6,262 nt of DNA from an uncultured Clostridia bacterium (GCA_947036475.1 CAMQRG010000119.1:1-6262), one strand, 5' to 3'; numbered from the stretch's first letter, positions 1-5,562 are shown. The notes: generated by a model from the letters alone, not told the origin. Numbers and translations: made by a program.

Positions 1-35
1 GGTCGTCGGCAGCGTCAGATGTGTATAAGAGACAG
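1..35 (+). other. Nextera sequencing adapter (non-genomic)
   Basis: Positions 3-35 match the 33-base Illumina Nextera read-1 adapter, as I know it. Its last 19 bases (17-35, AGATGTGTATAAGAGACAG) are the Tn5 mosaic end used in tagmentation libraries. Genomic sequence starts at about 36. In the frame of the trigger factor gene the adapter supplies a TAA stop at 26-28, so the gene cannot be read further upstream. This is untrimmed library sequence at a contig edge, not a natural transposon end: no transposase gene or second end is present, and the tail at 3-16 is synthetic primer sequence. Confidence 0.97.
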
Positions 36-37
36 TT

Positions 38-1222
38 TCCATTCCCGGCTTCCGGAAGGGGAAGGTACCCAGAAAGCTGATTGAGGCGCAGTATGGTGAA
101 GGCTTCTTCTATGAGGACGCAATCAACCATATTTTCCCCGATGAATACATGGCAGCAGTAAAAGAACTTGGTCTGGACGTTGTTTCTGCACCGACACTGG
201 ATGTGGATTACATCGAATCCGGCAAAGGCGCGAAATTCGTAATTGATGTTGTGATTAAGCCCGAGGTGACACTTGGCCAGTATAAAGGTCTGGAAGTGGA
301 AAAAGTAAACGCGGAGGTCACAGAGGACGAAGTTCTTGCGGAGCTGAAAAATGTACAAAAGAAGAACGCGAGAACCGTTGAGGTAACAGACCGCGCAGCT
401 GAAATGGGCGATATCGCAAAAATCAGCTACGAGGGCTCTGTGGACGGCGTGCCTTTTGACGGCGGCAAGGCAGATAACCATGAACTGGAACTTGGTTCTC
501 ACCAGTTTATCGCCGGCTTTGAAGAACAGGTGGCAGGTCATTCTGTTGGCGAAAAATTTGATATCAACGTAACATTCCCTGAGCAGTACCATGCGCCGGA
601 TCTGGCTGGCAAAGCGGCTGTTTTCGCGATTGAGTTGAAAGCGCTGAGCAAAAAAGAACTGCCTGAACTGAATGATGCATTTGCGGAAGATGTTTCCGAA
701 TTTACTACATTGGACGAATATAAGGCGAACATTCTGGAAAAACTTGCAGCAGAAAAGACAGAGCGCGCAAAACAGCTGCAGGGCGACAAGCTGCTGGATG
801 CGGCGGTTGCGAACTGCACAATGGAAGTGCCTCAGGTTATGTATGACAACAAAATCAACAGCATGATGCGCGAGTTTGAAGAAAACATTACGCGTCAGGG
901 CCTGACGATGGATATTTACTACCAGTACATGGGTACAGATGAGGCTGGCATGCGCGAAAACTTTAAGGATACCAGCAAAAAGAGCGTTGACGCAAGACTG
1001 ATGCTGGAAGCCATTGCAAAGGCGGAAAACCTTGTAATCAGCGAGGAAGAACTGAAAGCTGAGATTTGCAGATACGGCGAAAGCTACGGCATTGATGAAA
1101 AGATGGCATTGGAAATTTTCCGCGATGAGGATAAGGAAATGCTGAAAGAGGACATGCTGGTACATGCCGCGATGAAGCTCATCGAGGACACAGCTGTGCT
1201 GACAGAGCCGAAAGCTGAGTAA
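38..1222 (+). CDS. tig: Trigger factor (ribosome-associated chaperone), 5'-truncated
   Basis: Trigger factor binds ribosomal protein L23 at the peptide exit tunnel and shields nascent chains; it also has a peptidyl-prolyl isomerase domain. The visible product is 394 residues. It opens with SIPGFRKGKVP, which contains the ribosome-binding signature GFRKGKVP (visible residues 4-11). In E. coli this signature sits at residues 43-50, so about 39 N-terminal residues are missing and the full protein would be about 433 residues, normal for the family. An FKBP-like isomerase domain covers roughly visible residues 120-205 (GDIAKISYEG through VFAIELKAL), followed by the long charged helical C-terminal arms. 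The ATG at 149 is an internal methionine, not the true start, because homologous sequence continues in frame upstream to 38. The gene is cut by the adapter, not by a mutation. It ends in TAA and is followed by A-rich sequence. Location upstream of clpP-clpX is the common order in Bacillota. Confidence 0.96.
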   Translation, partial: SIPGFRKGKVPRKLIEAQYGEGFFYEDAINHIFPDEYMAAVKELGLDVVSAPTLDVDYIESGKGAKFVIDVVIKPEVTLGQYKGLEVEKVNAEVTEDEVLAELKNVQKKNARTVEVTDRAAEMGDIAKISYEGSVDGVPFDGGKADNHELELGSHQFIAGFEEQVAGHSVGEKFDINVTFPEQYHAPDLAGKAAVFAIELKALSKKELPELNDAFAEDVSEFTTLDEYKANILEKLAAEKTERAKQLQGDKLLDAAVANCTMEVPQVMYDNKINSMMREFEENITRQGLTMDIYYQYMGTDEAGMRENFKDTSKKSVDARLMLEAIAKAENLVISEEELKAEICRYGESYGIDEKMALEIFRDEDKEMLKEDMLVHAAMKLIEDTAVLTEPKAE

Positions 1223-1228
1223 AAAAAC

Positions 1229-1299
1229 TTGAGGGCTTCGTCTACACTTCGTTCCGGTCGGCATTAAACGAACGTCCACCGGACGTTCAACGCCCTCAA
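1229..1299 (-). repeat. Structured intergenic element, copy A (minus strand)
   Basis: Read on the minus strand, this 71-base unit has outer helix TTGAGGGC (1299-1292) pairing with GCCCTCAA (1236-1229). Inside it lies a hairpin GAACGTCC, loop GGT, GGACGTTC (1288-1270), then a single-stranded linker that starts GTTTAATGCCGACCG. The same parts in the same order, with different paired bases but nearly the same linker, occur at 1507-1576 on the plus strand. On the minus strand the element is followed by G and seven T (1228-1221), so it could terminate a leftward transcript. I do not recognise it as a named RNA family. It may be a dispersed palindromic repeat or a structured RNA. Confidence 0.7.
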
Positions 1300-1330
1300 A
1301 CTCCCACAAGAAGCGCTGCCCCTTGACCCG

Positions 1331-1360
1331 TTTTCAGCCGCACATACGTGCGTCTGGAAA
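1331..1360 (+). other. Imperfect hairpin in the tig-clpP gap
   Basis: TTTTCAG (1331-1337) pairs with CTGGAAA (1354-1360), including one G-T wobble. After a C/T mismatch, CGCAC (1339-1343) pairs with GTGCG (1348-1352) around an ATAC loop. It has no downstream T-run, so it is not a canonical terminator. It lies directly upstream of the decayed element copy at 1362-1416 and may replace that copy's missing left arm. Confidence 0.5.
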
Positions 1361-1361
1361 G

Positions 1362-1416
1362 GCTTTGGGGGAAGTTGCGTTTTGTGCCAACCAAAGCGAA
1401 AACCAGAGTCCCTTAA
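1362..1416 (+). repeat. Decayed third copy of the intergenic element
   Basis: From 1368 this segment matches the right part of the copy at 1507-1576. Both have a GGGGAAG-type arm, then GTTTTGTGCCAACCAAAGCG here against GTTTTGCGCCGACCGAAGCG there. A local pairing GCTTTGG (1362-1368) with CCAAAGC (1391-1397) is matched in the other copy by GCTTCGG (1520-1526) with CCGAAGC (1548-1554), a compensated change. The left half of the element is missing and the closing helix (TCCCTTAA at 1409-1416) is poor, so I read this as a partial or degenerate copy. Confidence 0.5.
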
Positions 1417-1442
1417 GATACTGACTGCAATATGCAGCATTG

Positions 1443-1508
1443 AATCCCCGCAGCCACGCTTTGCGTGGCTGGCAGAAGGGTCAAGGGGTGAAACCCCTTG
1501 CGGGGATT
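1443..1508 (+). other. Three-way-junction inverted repeat
   Basis: AATCCCCG (1443-1450) pairs perfectly with CGGGGATT (1501-1508). The closed region holds two perfect hairpins: CAGCCACGC, loop TTT, GCGTGGCTG (1451-1471), and CAAGGGGT, loop GAA, ACCCCTTG (1482-1500). A 10-base linker separates them. The fold uses 50 of 66 bases in perfect pairs. Its last two bases are the first two of the plus-strand element at 1507-1576, so the two may be parts of one larger element or RNA. There is no T-run after it. Function unknown. Confidence 0.65.
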
Positions 1509-1576
1509 GGGGCGCAGAAGCTTCGGGGAAGCTTCGTTTTGCGCCGACCGAAGCGGAGCGGAGACAGGAGCCCCAA
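1507..1576 (+). repeat. Structured intergenic element, copy B (plus strand)
   Basis: Outer helix TTGGGGC (1507-1513) pairs with GCCCCAA (1570-1576). Three bases in, GAAGCTTC (1517-1524) and GAAGCTTC (1528-1535) form a hairpin with a GGG loop. The linker begins GTTTTGCGCCGACCG at 1536. Compared with the minus-strand copy at 1229-1299, both helices differ in sequence but remain fully paired, while the linker core GTTTNNNGCCGACCG is unchanged. An alternative stem, GGCGCA (1511-1516) with TGCGCC (1540-1545), competes with the outer helix. A short reading frame passes through, but nothing in it resembles a protein. Confidence 0.7.
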
Positions 1577-1605
1577 GGTCTTAGAAGTCTTAAAAGTCAT
1601 AGAAG

Positions 1606-1641
1606 CAGACACAGGTATCTCTGGTATTCTGTGTCTGTTTT
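1606..1641 (+). terminator. Possible intrinsic terminator upstream of clpP
   Basis: CAGACACAG (1606-1614) pairs with CTGTGTCTG (1629-1637) across a 14-base loop and is followed by TTTT (1638-1641). The stem is 9 perfect pairs but only moderately GC-rich, and the T-run is short. It would end transcripts from trigger factor or from the intergenic elements before the clpP promoter. Confidence 0.5.
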
Positions 1642-1655
1642 ACGAAACGGGGAAT

Positions 1656-1684
1656 TTGTAGAATGAACCGGAAAAATGTATTAT
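1656..1684 (+). promoter_or_regulatory. Weak candidate clpP promoter
   Basis: TTGTAG (1656-1661) and TATTAT (1679-1684) are separated by 17 bases. The -10 box matches consensus at five of six positions, the -35 box at only three. It lies just after the possible terminator and about 30 bases before the clpP start. I see no CtsR-type operator (tandem GGTCAAA-like heptamers) here, so heat-shock control by that repressor is not supported. Confidence 0.4.
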
Positions 1685-1714
1685 GAATCATGTATACGAA
1701 TGGAGGGAAAACCG

Positions 1715-2308
1715 ATGAGTTTAGTGCCTATGGTCGTGGAACAGACCAACCGCGGCGAACGTTCCTATGATATTTATTCCAGACTGCTGAAAGACAGGAT
1801 TATTTTCCTCGGCGAAGAGGTCAACGATACAACGGCAAGCCTTGTTGTGGCGCAGCTGCTGTTCCTTGCGGCGGAGGACCCGGATAAAGATATCAATCTG
1901 TATATCAACAGCCCCGGCGGCGTTGTAACGGCAGGTCTTGCAATTTATGATACCATGCAGTATGTCAAGCCGGATGTTTCCACCATCTGTATCGGCATGG
2001 CTGCCAGCATGGGCGCGTTCCTTTTGGCAGGCGGCGCGAAGGGCAAACGCTTTGCCCTGCCGAATGCTGAAATTATGATCCACCAGCCCAGCGGCGGCGC
2101 AAGAGGACAGGCAACGGATATCCGCATTCATGCCGAAAATATTCTGCGCACAAAGAAACGCCTGAACGAAATTCTTGCCGCAAATACGGGCAAGCCCTAC
2201 GAGGTCATCGAACAGGATACGGAACGCGACAATTTTATGACAGCGGAAGAAGCCAAGGCTTACGGTCTGATTGACGATGTTCTGACAAAGCCTCAGTCGA
2301 AGGAGTGA
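1715..2308 (+). CDS. clpP: ATP-dependent Clp protease proteolytic subunit ClpP
   Basis: ClpP is a serine peptidase that forms a double-heptamer chamber in the cytoplasm and degrades proteins unfolded and threaded in by ClpX or ClpC. The product is 197 residues, the usual size. The catalytic triad is visible as Ser98 (in GMAASMGA), His123 (in IMIHQPSG) and Asp172 (in TERDNFM). The oxyanion-region motif INSPGG is at 64-69. I place the start at 1715 (MSLVPMVVEQT) because GGAGGG at 1702-1707 lies an ideal distance upstream and family proteins begin in this way. A frame-extending ATG at 1676 would add 13 residues and would place the ribosome site inside the gene. The gene ends six bases before clpX, so the two are surely co-transcribed. 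No sign of inactivation. Confidence 0.98.
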   Translation: MSLVPMVVEQTNRGERSYDIYSRLLKDRIIFLGEEVNDTTASLVVAQLLFLAAEDPDKDINLYINSPGGVVTAGLAIYDTMQYVKPDVSTICIGMAASMGAFLLAGGAKGKRFALPNAEIMIHQPSGGARGQATDIRIHAENILRTKKRLNEILAANTGKPYEVIEQDTERDNFMTAEEAKAYGLIDDVLTKPQSKE

Positions 2309-2314
2309 ATTTGA

Positions 2315-3610
2315 ATGGCGGTTAAACCGGACGATATGAATAAACTGCGCTGTTCCTTTTGCGGAAAGCCGCAGGAACAGGTGAAAAAGCTGATTGCTGG
2401 TCCCAATGTGTATATCTGTGACGAATGTATCGAGCTCTGCGCCGATATTATCGACGAGGAGTACGATGTGCTGGCGAACCGCGGCGAAGAGGTGAAAGTG
2501 CCGAAGCCTACGGAAATCAAAAGCATTTTGGACGAATATGTAATCGGGCAGGACAGGGCAAAGCAGGCCCTTGCCGTTGCGGTCTATAATCACTACAAAC
2601 GTATTTTCATGGACGTGCGTGCGGACGATGTAGAGCTGCAAAAGAGTAATATCCTGCTGGTCGGGCCAACAGGTACAGGTAAAACCCTGTTGGCGCAGAC
2701 ATTGGCGAAGATGCTGAACGTGCCTTTTGCGATTGCGGACGCAACTTCCCTGACCGAAGCCGGATACGTGGGCGAGGACGTGGAAAATATTCTGCTGAAG
2801 CTGATACAGGCGGCGGATTACGATGTGGAACGTGCGGAACGTGGTATCATTTATATAGATGAAATCGACAAAATTACGAAGAAATCCGAAAACGTTTCCA
2901 TCACACGCGACGTCAGCGGGGAAGGCGTACAGCAGGCTCTGCTGAAAATACTGGAGGGGACAGTCGCAAGCGTGCCTCCGCAGGGCGGCAGAAAGCACCC
3001 GCATCAGGAATTTATACAGATTGACACAACGAATATCCTGTTTATTTGCGGCGGTGCGTTCGGCGGATTGGAAAAGCTGATACAGAACCGCATGGGACAC
3101 AAGACAATCGGCTTTGGTGCGGAAACACATCTGGCTAAGGAAGAAGACGCGGACGCGCTTCTGCGCCATCTTATGCCGCAGGATTTACTGAAATATGGCC
3201 TGATTCCGGAGTTTGTCGGCCGTCTGCCTGTTGTGGTGACGCTGGATAATCTGGACGAGGACGCTTTTGTGCATATCCTGACAGAACCTAAAAACGCGCT
3301 GACAAAGCAGTATGAATATTTGTTTGCGCTGGATGATGTGCTTCTGGAATTTACGGACGAGGCTTTGCGTGCGATTGCGCAGAAAGCGATTGAACGTGAA
3401 ACGGGCGCAAGAGGACTGCGTGCGATTGTGGAGGAATTTATCAACCCGATTATGTACGAGATTCCGACAGAGCTTACTGTGGAAAAGTGTATCATTACGG
3501 CAGATGTGGTGAATGGAACTGCTGATCCGGAATATGTATACAACGAGAACCGCCAGCCTCTGAAGCGTATGCGGAAGCGGAAACACACGAGGAGTATGGA
3601 CGCTTCGTAA
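2315..3610 (+). CDS. clpX: ATP-dependent Clp protease ATP-binding subunit ClpX
   Basis: ClpX is a hexameric AAA+ unfoldase that recognises tagged substrates, unfolds them and passes them to ClpP. The 431-residue product has all expected parts. These are an N-terminal C4 zinc-binding domain (Cys13, Cys16, Cys35, Cys38), Walker A GPTGTGKT (117-124), pore loop GYVG (150-153), Walker B IIYIDEID (178-185), RKH substrate loop (226-228), the IGF loop that docks on ClpP (265-267), a likely arginine finger Arg303 in EFVGR, and sensor-2 Arg366 in GARGLR. The ribosome site AAGGAG (2300-2305) lies within the last codons of clpP, coupling the two genes. The intact IGF loop supports a working ClpXP complex. 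The gene is followed by a hairpin cluster and a strong terminator. No lon gene follows, although lon often does in related genomes. Confidence 0.98.
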   Translation: MAVKPDDMNKLRCSFCGKPQEQVKKLIAGPNVYICDECIELCADIIDEEYDVLANRGEEVKVPKPTEIKSILDEYVIGQDRAKQALAVAVYNHYKRIFMDVRADDVELQKSNILLVGPTGTGKTLLAQTLAKMLNVPFAIADATSLTEAGYVGEDVENILLKLIQAADYDVERAERGIIYIDEIDKITKKSENVSITRDVSGEGVQQALLKILEGTVASVPPQGGRKHPHQEFIQIDTTNILFICGGAFGGLEKLIQNRMGHKTIGFGAETHLAKEEDADALLRHLMPQDLLKYGLIPEFVGRLPVVVTLDNLDEDAFVHILTEPKNALTKQYEYLFALDDVLLEFTDEALRAIAQKAIERETGARGLRAIVEEFINPIMYEIPTELTVEKCIITADVVNGTADPEYVYNENRQPLKRMRKRKHTRSMDAS

Positions 3611-3621
3611 AAAGATAAAAC

Positions 3622-3700
3622 TGTGGGACGCTGTCCCACACCCTGCCCGCTTTCTTTCGGAGAAAGCGGGGCAAAGAACTTTGAGAAAAACCTTTCTCAA
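3622..3700 (+). repeat. Cluster of three tandem perfect hairpins after clpX
   Basis: Three perfect stems follow each other closely: TGTGGGAC, loop GCT, GTCCCACA (3622-3640); CCCGCTTTCT, loop TTCGG, AGAAAGCGGG (3646-3670); and TTGAGAAA, loop AACC, TTTCTCAA (3681-3700). None has a following T-run, and the true terminator comes later at 3724-3763. They could protect the 3' end of the clpPX transcript or be a dispersed palindromic repeat. They share no clear sequence with the elements in the tig-clpP gap. Confidence 0.6.
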
Positions 3701-3723
3701 TTAAAGTATAAAAACAGCGTAGT

Positions 3724-3763
3724 AAAACGGCAAAGGAATGTAAATATATCCTTTGCCGTTTTT
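3724..3763 (+). terminator. Bidirectional intrinsic terminator between clpX and the lipoprotein gene
   Basis: AAAACGGCAAAGGA (3724-3737) pairs with TCCTTTGCCGTTTT (3749-3762), 14 perfect pairs with an 11-base loop, and the T-run covers 3759-3763. On the minus strand the same stem ends in TTTT (3727-3724). It therefore can end clpPX transcripts from the left and lipoprotein transcripts from the right, as expected between convergent genes. Confidence 0.88.
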
Positions 3764-3866
3764 ATGGGCGTTGCCAGAAGAAAATTTCATTTTTTTAAGT
3801 GTCTGAAAAACCAGGATTTCAGTCAAGCCGCCTTTTGTAGCTATTTTTATGGGAAAGGGGCTATGT

Positions 3867-4781
3867 TTATTGGTACAAATAGCCTGCGGTCATTTCAAGG
3901 TAATTTTCTCCGTCATAGTTCGGAAAAGATTCCTGCATCGCTCGGATAAAATCTGCCGCAGTGTCGTTGGCAGCGGCCAGTTCCTTTGTCTTTTCTATAT
4001 AAGAGAGTTTTTCGGCAACGGCGTCCTGTCCTTCGGGTCCGCCATGGGAAGTCAGTATTTTTTCATAGCCTTTTGACTGATAAGTTTTCAGCGCTGCGGC
4101 TGTTTCGTCCATATGCTCCAGACTGGTAAGGATAGAATGACTGGTTTTGCCAAGCATATGGGTATACACTGCGTTGATTGCCGGAATTTCCAAATCATAT
4201 GCTTCGCCCCGCTCAATCAGGTCGAAGGAAATACCTGCTACAGTAATGGGACCGGAAACAACCTGATTGATTTCCGCAATATCCGAGCCACCATGAAATG
4301 AATCTCCGAATGTTTCATACAGTCCCTGAGCGGTAGCATAGGCGGAGCCGGAGGCGACAGAATCTTTTGCGCCCTGTGTGCCGTAAACATTCATGCCGGT
4401 GATGTAGCTTGCGCCGGCGGGGTGGCTGCACAGGAATATGTCGTCCATCGGCTTGCCGAGTCCATCTGCGTATGCTTTCCATGCGTCCAGCCCTTCCGTA
4501 AAGCTGGGCAGCTCGATGCCGACCAGAGCGTCCGCACCTTCCACGATGTATGCGACATCTGCCAGAGCATCATCTGTAAAAAATACGTGCAGTCTGGTTT
4601 CACCAAAATCGTAAACAGTTACGCTGCCTGAGGACAAAGCAGTTGTGCTGACTGCGGGGACGTCTGTTTCAGGGGCAGATTCCGGTGGAAGGTCATCTCC
4701 GGCGGGAGCTTTGCTGCAAGCGGCCAGCAGGGCTGTTGCCAGAAGTGTTGCGGATACAAAAGCTGTGGTTTTCTTTTTCAT
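3867..4781 (-). CDS. Lipoprotein, likely metallo-beta-lactamase-fold protein lacking metal ligands
   Basis: The 304-residue product starts with a lipoprotein signal: MKKK, a hydrophobic stretch, and lipobox LLAAC with Cys22 as the expected lipidation site. A Pro/Ser/Ala-rich linker follows to about residue 50, so the folded part should sit on the outer face of the membrane. From about 54 on, the pattern resembles metallo-beta-lactamase-fold hydrolases: early strands with YIVEGADALVGIE (78-90), a DDIFLCSH strand and turn (113-120), an EIPAINAVYTHML strand (198-210) and KILTSHG (241-247). The usual HxHxDH metal motif is HPAGAS (120-125) here, so three of four ligands are gone. The GHT and GD positions appear to be Glu193 and Met209. 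Only His120 and His246 seem kept. It is probably a binding or sensing pseudo-enzyme. Start supported by GGAGG at 4793-4789, seven bases before ATG. It is divergent from the HxlR regulator gene. The fold call is from remembered family patterns and is moderate; the lipoprotein call is firm. Confidence 0.75.
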   Translation of the reverse strand: MKKKTTAFVSATLLATALLAACSKAPAGDDLPPESAPETDVPAVSTTALSSGSVTVYDFGETRLHVFFTDDALADVAYIVEGADALVGIELPSFTEGLDAWKAYADGLGKPMDDIFLCSHPAGASYITGMNVYGTQGAKDSVASGSAYATAQGLYETFGDSFHGGSDIAEINQVVSGPITVAGISFDLIERGEAYDLEIPAINAVYTHMLGKTSHSILTSLEHMDETAAALKTYQSKGYEKILTSHGGPEGQDAVAEKLSYIEKTKELAAANDTAADFIRAMQESFPNYDGENYLEMTAGYLYQ

Positions 4782-4828
4782 AAATATTCCTCCATTCAGT
4801 TTTGACGTGTTTCTGCTTTACGGGATTG

Positions 4829-4858
4829 ATTATAAATCCCCTGCTGTTGCTGGGGCAA
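4829..4858 (-). promoter_or_regulatory. Promoter of the lipoprotein gene
   Basis: On the minus strand, TTGCCC (4858-4853) and a perfect TATAAT (4834-4829) are 18 bases apart, about 48 bases before the ATG. The -10 box lies inside a small dyad, GGGATT (4822-4827) and AATCCC (4835-4840), which could be a binding site but may be chance. Confidence 0.65.
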
Positions 4859-4880
4859 GTACGCACAAATCTATTACTGA

Positions 4881-4916
4881 GGCACCTTTTTGTGACCCGC
4901 AGCCACCTTTTTGTGG
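4881..4916 (+). promoter_or_regulatory. Tandem direct repeat, probable HxlR operator
   Basis: CACCTTTTTGTG occurs exactly twice, at 4883-4894 and 4904-4915. The starts are 21 bases apart, two turns of B-DNA, so both copies face the same side. Each copy has CAC...GTG ends, giving weak dyad symmetry. The second copy ends seven bases before the -35 box of the hxlR-type gene; the first starts 24 bases beyond the -35 box of the lipoprotein promoter. HxlR of Bacillus subtilis is known to bind tandem direct repeats upstream of its target. Binding by this regulator is inferred from position. Confidence 0.65.
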
Positions 4917-4922
4917 TTTGCC

Positions 4923-4951
4923 TTGACAAAAAAAGTATGCTGGACTAAAAT
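4923..4951 (+). promoter_or_regulatory. Promoter of the HxlR-family regulator gene
   Basis: A perfect -35 box TTGACA (4923-4928), a 17-base spacer and TAAAAT (4946-4951). Transcription would begin near 4958, leaving a leader of about 50 bases. The adjacent tandem repeat suggests autoregulation. Confidence 0.85.
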
Positions 4952-5006
4952 CTGCATGTAACATTCAAAAAGAGACTATTGGGAAAATGGATACGGAGTG
5001 ATGGAG

Positions 5007-5351
5007 ATGCTGACAAAGGAAGAACTGCCGGCCTGCCCGGTAGCAACAACGGTCGCGCTGATTGGGAGCAAATGGAAACTGCTGATATTGCGGAACCTGC
5101 ATATGCGCCCCTGGCGGTTTAATGAATTGAAAAAGGATTTGGCCGGTATCAGCCAGAAGGTTTTGACGGACAGCCTGCGTTCTATGGAGAGCGATGGGAT
5201 TGTTGTGCGGACTGTTTATGCGGAGGTGCCGCCTCGGGTGGAGTACGCGCTCAGTGAACTGGGCGAATCCATGCGGCCAATCCTGAATGCTATGGAGGTA
5301 TGGGGAAAAACATATCAGGAGATGGTTTCCAGAGGAAATGTAGCGGAATAG
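5007..5351 (+). CDS. HxlR-family winged-helix transcriptional regulator
   Basis: A 114-residue DNA-binding protein of the HxlR family (MarR-like winged helix, acting as a dimer). The N-terminal family hallmark is present as CPVATTVALIGSKWKLLIL (10-28). The recognition region follows as RFNELKKDLAGISQKVLTDSL (37-57, split by the turn at GIS), and the wing as EVPPRVEYALSELGESM (73-89). Cys10 sits just before the first helix, where family members such as YodB and HypR carry a redox- or electrophile-sensing cysteine, so thiol sensing is possible. I chose ATG 5007 because GGAG at 4995-4998 is eight bases upstream. ATG 5001 or GTG 4998 would leave the ribosome site too close or inside the gene. The gene has a strong promoter and a tandem repeat upstream, and is divergent from the lipoprotein gene, its likely target. 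The sensed signal is unknown. Confidence 0.93.
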   Translation: MLTKEELPACPVATTVALIGSKWKLLILRNLHMRPWRFNELKKDLAGISQKVLTDSLRSMESDGIVVRTVYAEVPPRVEYALSELGESMRPILNAMEVWGKTYQEMVSRGNVAE

Positions 5352-5405
5352 AAACATGGAATCCTGTGCAGGTTTCCTGTGCGGAGAATGGGAGCAGGGC
5401 GCGCC

Positions 5406-5435
5406 CCTTGCAGGGTCAGAGCCCAAGGTTTTTTT
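5406..5435 (+). terminator. Probable terminator after the HxlR-family gene
   Basis: CCTT (5406-5409) pairs with AAGG (5425-5428), and after a three-base bulge GGGT (5413-5416) pairs with GCCC (5421-5424) around CAGA. Seven T follow (5429-5435). The stem is interrupted, but the T-run is long. A perfect palindrome GGGCGCGCCC (5397-5406) lies just upstream and may strengthen the fold. Confidence 0.6.
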
Positions 5436-5478
5436 CAGTAGGAAAAATGACGGAAAGTGGGCGGGAAAGGATTGTGCT

Positions 5479-5500
5479 GTACGGAAATTTGTACATTTAC
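5479..5500 (+). promoter_or_regulatory. Small dyad and upstream half of a 10-base repeat
   Basis: TGTAC (5479-5483) and GTACA (5491-5495) form a dyad with a seven-base gap. GTACATTTAC (5491-5500) recurs exactly at 5611-5620, 120 bases on, inside the leader of the next gene. The pair flanks the promoter at 5563-5591 and could be two sites of one regulator; chance is not excluded. The rest of 5436-5562 shows no gene or other clear signal. Confidence 0.25.
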
Positions 5501-5562
5501 CGCGGAAATACTGACAGAACTACCAAAATCACAGACAGTGCGTGAAACTTGCCTAAAACACA

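Noticed and set aside
17..35. A natural Tn5/IS50 transposon end
   Set aside because: The mosaic end is joined to the synthetic Nextera tail at 3-16 and lies at the very edge of the window; no transposase or second end is present.
149..1222. Trigger factor starting at ATG 149
   Set aside because: In-frame sequence from 38 encodes the conserved GFRKGKVP ribosome-binding motif, so 149 is internal.
1300..1600. A CRISPR array in the repeat-rich gap
   Set aside because: The repeats are few, unequal, in both orientations and without regular spacers, and no cas gene is present.
1382..1666. Small plus-strand frames (94 and 73 codons) in the tig-clpP gap
   Set aside because: They run straight through inverted repeats and hairpins, lack a ribosome site, and the bases are explained by pairing, not coding.
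1721..3169. A 482-codon open frame on the minus strand opposite clpP and clpX
   Set aside because: It lies entirely antisense to two certain genes, spans their junction, has no ribosome site, and its Cys/His/Phe-rich product resembles no protein I know. It reflects codon use on the sense strand.
3623..3949. A 108-codon plus-strand frame after clpX
   Set aside because: It is made of three hairpins and the terminator and then runs antisense into the lipoprotein gene.
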